Source: Trebonia sp. | GTDB lineage: Bacteria; Actinomycetota; Actinomycetes; Streptosporangiales; Streptosporangiaceae | NCBI GenBank assembly: GCA_030038035.1 | Contig: JASHPP010000141.1 | Location: 1 to 6,182 of the forward strand | Direction: 5' to 3' | Length of the DNA: 6,182 nt | Shown here: positions 5,315 to 6,182 of the stretch, piece after piece | Numbering within the stretch: position 1 is the first letter of the stretch | Layout of the letters: every line of letters begins with the position of its first letter | Program-made: the position numbers and the translations under genes | The notes under the pieces: model-generated | Databases searched by the model: none | Told to the model about the DNA's origin: nothing | What the model saw: the letters and a program-made list of their open reading frames with translations, nothing else

Positions 5315-6063
5315 CCGGCCCCGCGGCCCCGCCGCTCCCGCCCGAGCTCGACACGCTGGTCCGCCGGATGCGGCTGCCCTACCTGCGCAAAGCCGCTCCC
5401 GACGTGCTCGCCACCGCCCGCGCCCAAAGGTGGGAACCCGGCGAGGTACTCCGCGTCCTGCTCGCCGAGGAAGTCACCGGCCGCGACGCCGCCACCCGCC
5501 GGATGCGCCGCAAGACCGCCGGATTCCCCTCCGGCAAGACCTTCTCCTCCTGGCGGGCAGAAGAATCCTCCATCCCCGAGGCCACCCAGAACGCGCTGGC
5601 CACCCTGGAATGGATCGGCCGCGCGGAGAACCTGGTGATCGCCGGGCCGTCCGGGACCGGGAAGTCACACCTGGTCGAGGCCCTGGCCCACGCCGCGATC
5701 GAAAAGGACCTGCGGGTGGCCTGGTTCACCCTGGAGACCCTCACCGCCGCGATCGGCCGGGCCAAGGCCGACGGGTCGGTCGCCCGCACCGTCACCCGGA
5801 TCTGCCGCGCCGACCTGATCGTCGCCGGCGACATCGGCATGCTCCCGGCCGGGCAGGACGCCGCCGAGGCGTTCTACCGCATCACCGACGCCGCCTACGA
5901 ACGCCGCTCCGTCGCCGTGACCAGCAATATTCACCCGTCAGGATTCGATTCGATCATGCCGAAAACCCTGGCGACGGCGACCGTGGACAACCGGAGTACG
6001 CGCGGGTTCCGTCGGTTCCCCCGGTCACGGAAGACCGCATGTCAGCAGGTCAGCGTCCGCTGA
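5311..6063 (+). pseudogene. istB: istB of IS-B with lost C-terminus and altered Walker B
   Basis: GTG 5311 overlaps the preceding stop (GTGA), with a modest AGGA 4 nt upstream. The N-terminal helical domain ('MRLPYLRKAAPDVLATARAQ') and Walker A GPSGTGKSH (residues 112-120) are intact. Walker B reads LIVAGDIGML at about 169-178; the family normally has two acidic residues in a row here (VVDDIG), and the first, the Mg-binding Asp, is Gly at 173. Conserved sequence runs through 'NIHPSGFDSIMPKTLATATV' to D226. It then becomes an Arg/Ser-rich 24-residue tail to TGA 6061-6063, instead of the expected 'DRLLHHAH...' C-terminal part of some 30 residues. The frame is open, so a protein of 250 aa could be made, but ATP hydrolysis and the C-terminal region are probably compromised. 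The change at 5989 marks a junction with foreign DNA. Confidence 0.75.
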
Positions 6064-6070
6064 GCAGCCC

Positions 6071-6091
6071 GATTCCGATCACATCGGAATC
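6071..6091. repeat. Perfect 9-bp inverted repeat
   Basis: GATTCCGAT at 6071-6079 and ATCGGAATC at 6083-6091 are exact reverse complements separated by CAC. It could be an operator for a dimeric regulator or a recombinase site. The 3-bp spacer is shorter than usual for tyrosine recombinase core sites, and no T-run follows, so it is not a standard terminator. Confidence 0.5.
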
Positions 6092-6100
6092 CGCTAATTT

Positions 6101-6120
6101 AACCAGGATTCCTGGAGTTA
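6101..6120. repeat. CCAGGA-T-TCCTGG palindrome
   Basis: CCAGGA at 6103-6108 and TCCTGG at 6110-6115 flank a single T. Outside this, AAC on the left and GTT on the right extend the symmetry imperfectly. A further CCAGGA occurs at 6151-6156, preceded by GAAT. It could be an operator or an element end; there is no evidence for which. Confidence 0.4.
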
Positions 6121-6182
6121 CTGGCGTAATCTCCCGTTCCGTGGCTGAATCCAGGAGTCGCCTTCTGTCCGTGGTGCCGGTC

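Larger units (their letters stand above)
3373..5988 (+). mobile_element. IS-B: second IS21-family element, inserted in IS-A, right end lost
   Basis: The element begins at about 3373-3375 (TGTGCGGCCAG) with four spaced repeats and carries istA, an 84-aa gene and istB on the plus strand in one overlapping operon. Its IstB is of a clearly different IS21 subgroup from that of IS-A ('GMLPAGQDAAEAFYR' type against 'DELGYIE' type), so this is insertion of one family member into another, not a duplication. Homology to IstB stops after residue 226 (position 5988). No inverted copy of the left repeats (an inverted GGCCA, i.e. TGGCC) is seen in the last 190 bp. The right end was therefore deleted, displaced or lies outside the window. 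The exact left base is uncertain by a few nucleotides. Confidence 0.7.
5989..6182. other. Unassigned junction segment, lower GC, no supported gene
   Basis: This stretch follows the end of IstB homology. The last 122 bases are about 56% GC, clearly below the rest of the window. Two weak open frames exist: plus from ATG 6039 to the window edge (48 codons), and minus from the window edge to TGA 6052-6050 (44 codons, ending 'DSDVIGIGLLSGR'). Neither has the G/C-ending codon bias of the neighbouring genes, nor a recognised motif. It may be the edge of a further element or an intergenic sequence brought next to IS-B by deletion. It contains the palindromes listed separately. Confidence 0.4.

Noticed and set aside
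6050..6182. Minus-strand open frame entering from the window edge, ending 'DSDVIGIGLLSGR'
   Set aside because: The composition is protein-like, but only 44 codons are visible, G/C third-position bias is weak, and a competing plus-strand frame exists. It is too little to call a gene.
1..6182. tRNA or rRNA genes, or a defence system
   Set aside because: No cloverleaf or CCA end, no rRNA-like sequence and no nuclease, toxin or restriction motif was seen on either strand; the identifiable content is transposition genes and gene fragments.

Overview
The window is very GC-rich (roughly 70% by eye), uses G/C-ending codons heavily, and contains protein types typical of actinomycetes (Streptosporangiales, Streptomyces or Frankia-like). 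This is inferred from composition and family resemblance, because no species marker is present. It reads as a decayed, transposon-loaded accessory region rather than a working metabolic locus.

Layout. (1) 1-323: a small plus-strand gene for a stand-alone domain resembling the C-terminal beta-barrel of EF-Tu. (2) 334 to about 520, minus strand: the last 60-odd codons of what looks like an HTH regulator, with its DNA-binding half missing. (3) About 512-1094, plus strand: a frameshifted fragment of a large primase-like mobile-element protein. It stops abruptly where the sequence TGTCAA begins at 1095. (4) 1095 to about 3372, minus strand: most of a first IS21-family element, IS-A. It holds the last ~25 codons of istA, a complete istB, a coupled 97-aa gene, a strong intrinsic terminator, and a 306-aa zinc-finger/coiled-coil gene, and it ends in IS21-like iterated repeats with an outward TTGACA. 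(5) About 3373-5988, plus strand: a second, unrelated IS21-family element, IS-B, inserted into istA of IS-A. It has four left-end repeats spaced 22-24 bp, a hairpin that covers the istA ribosome binding site, a full-length istA with an intact DDE triad, an 84-aa gene, and istB. That istB has lost its C-terminus and the first Walker B aspartate. (6) 5989-6182: an unrelated, less GC-rich (about 56%) stretch with two palindromes and no convincing gene.

How the genes work together. IstA is the DDE transposase that acts on the element ends. IstB is the AAA+ helper ATPase that prepares target DNA. In each element the istA, istB and third gene are linked by 1-4 nt stop/start overlaps, so they are probably translated together. 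IS-A cannot transpose as seen because its istA is cut. IS-B is probably defective because its istB is damaged and its right end is not in the window. The most notable points are the nested insertion, the extra coupled small genes in both elements, the zinc-finger/coiled-coil gene apparently carried inside IS-A, and the hairpin over the istA ribosome binding site. Family assignments come from recalled motifs, not from database searches.
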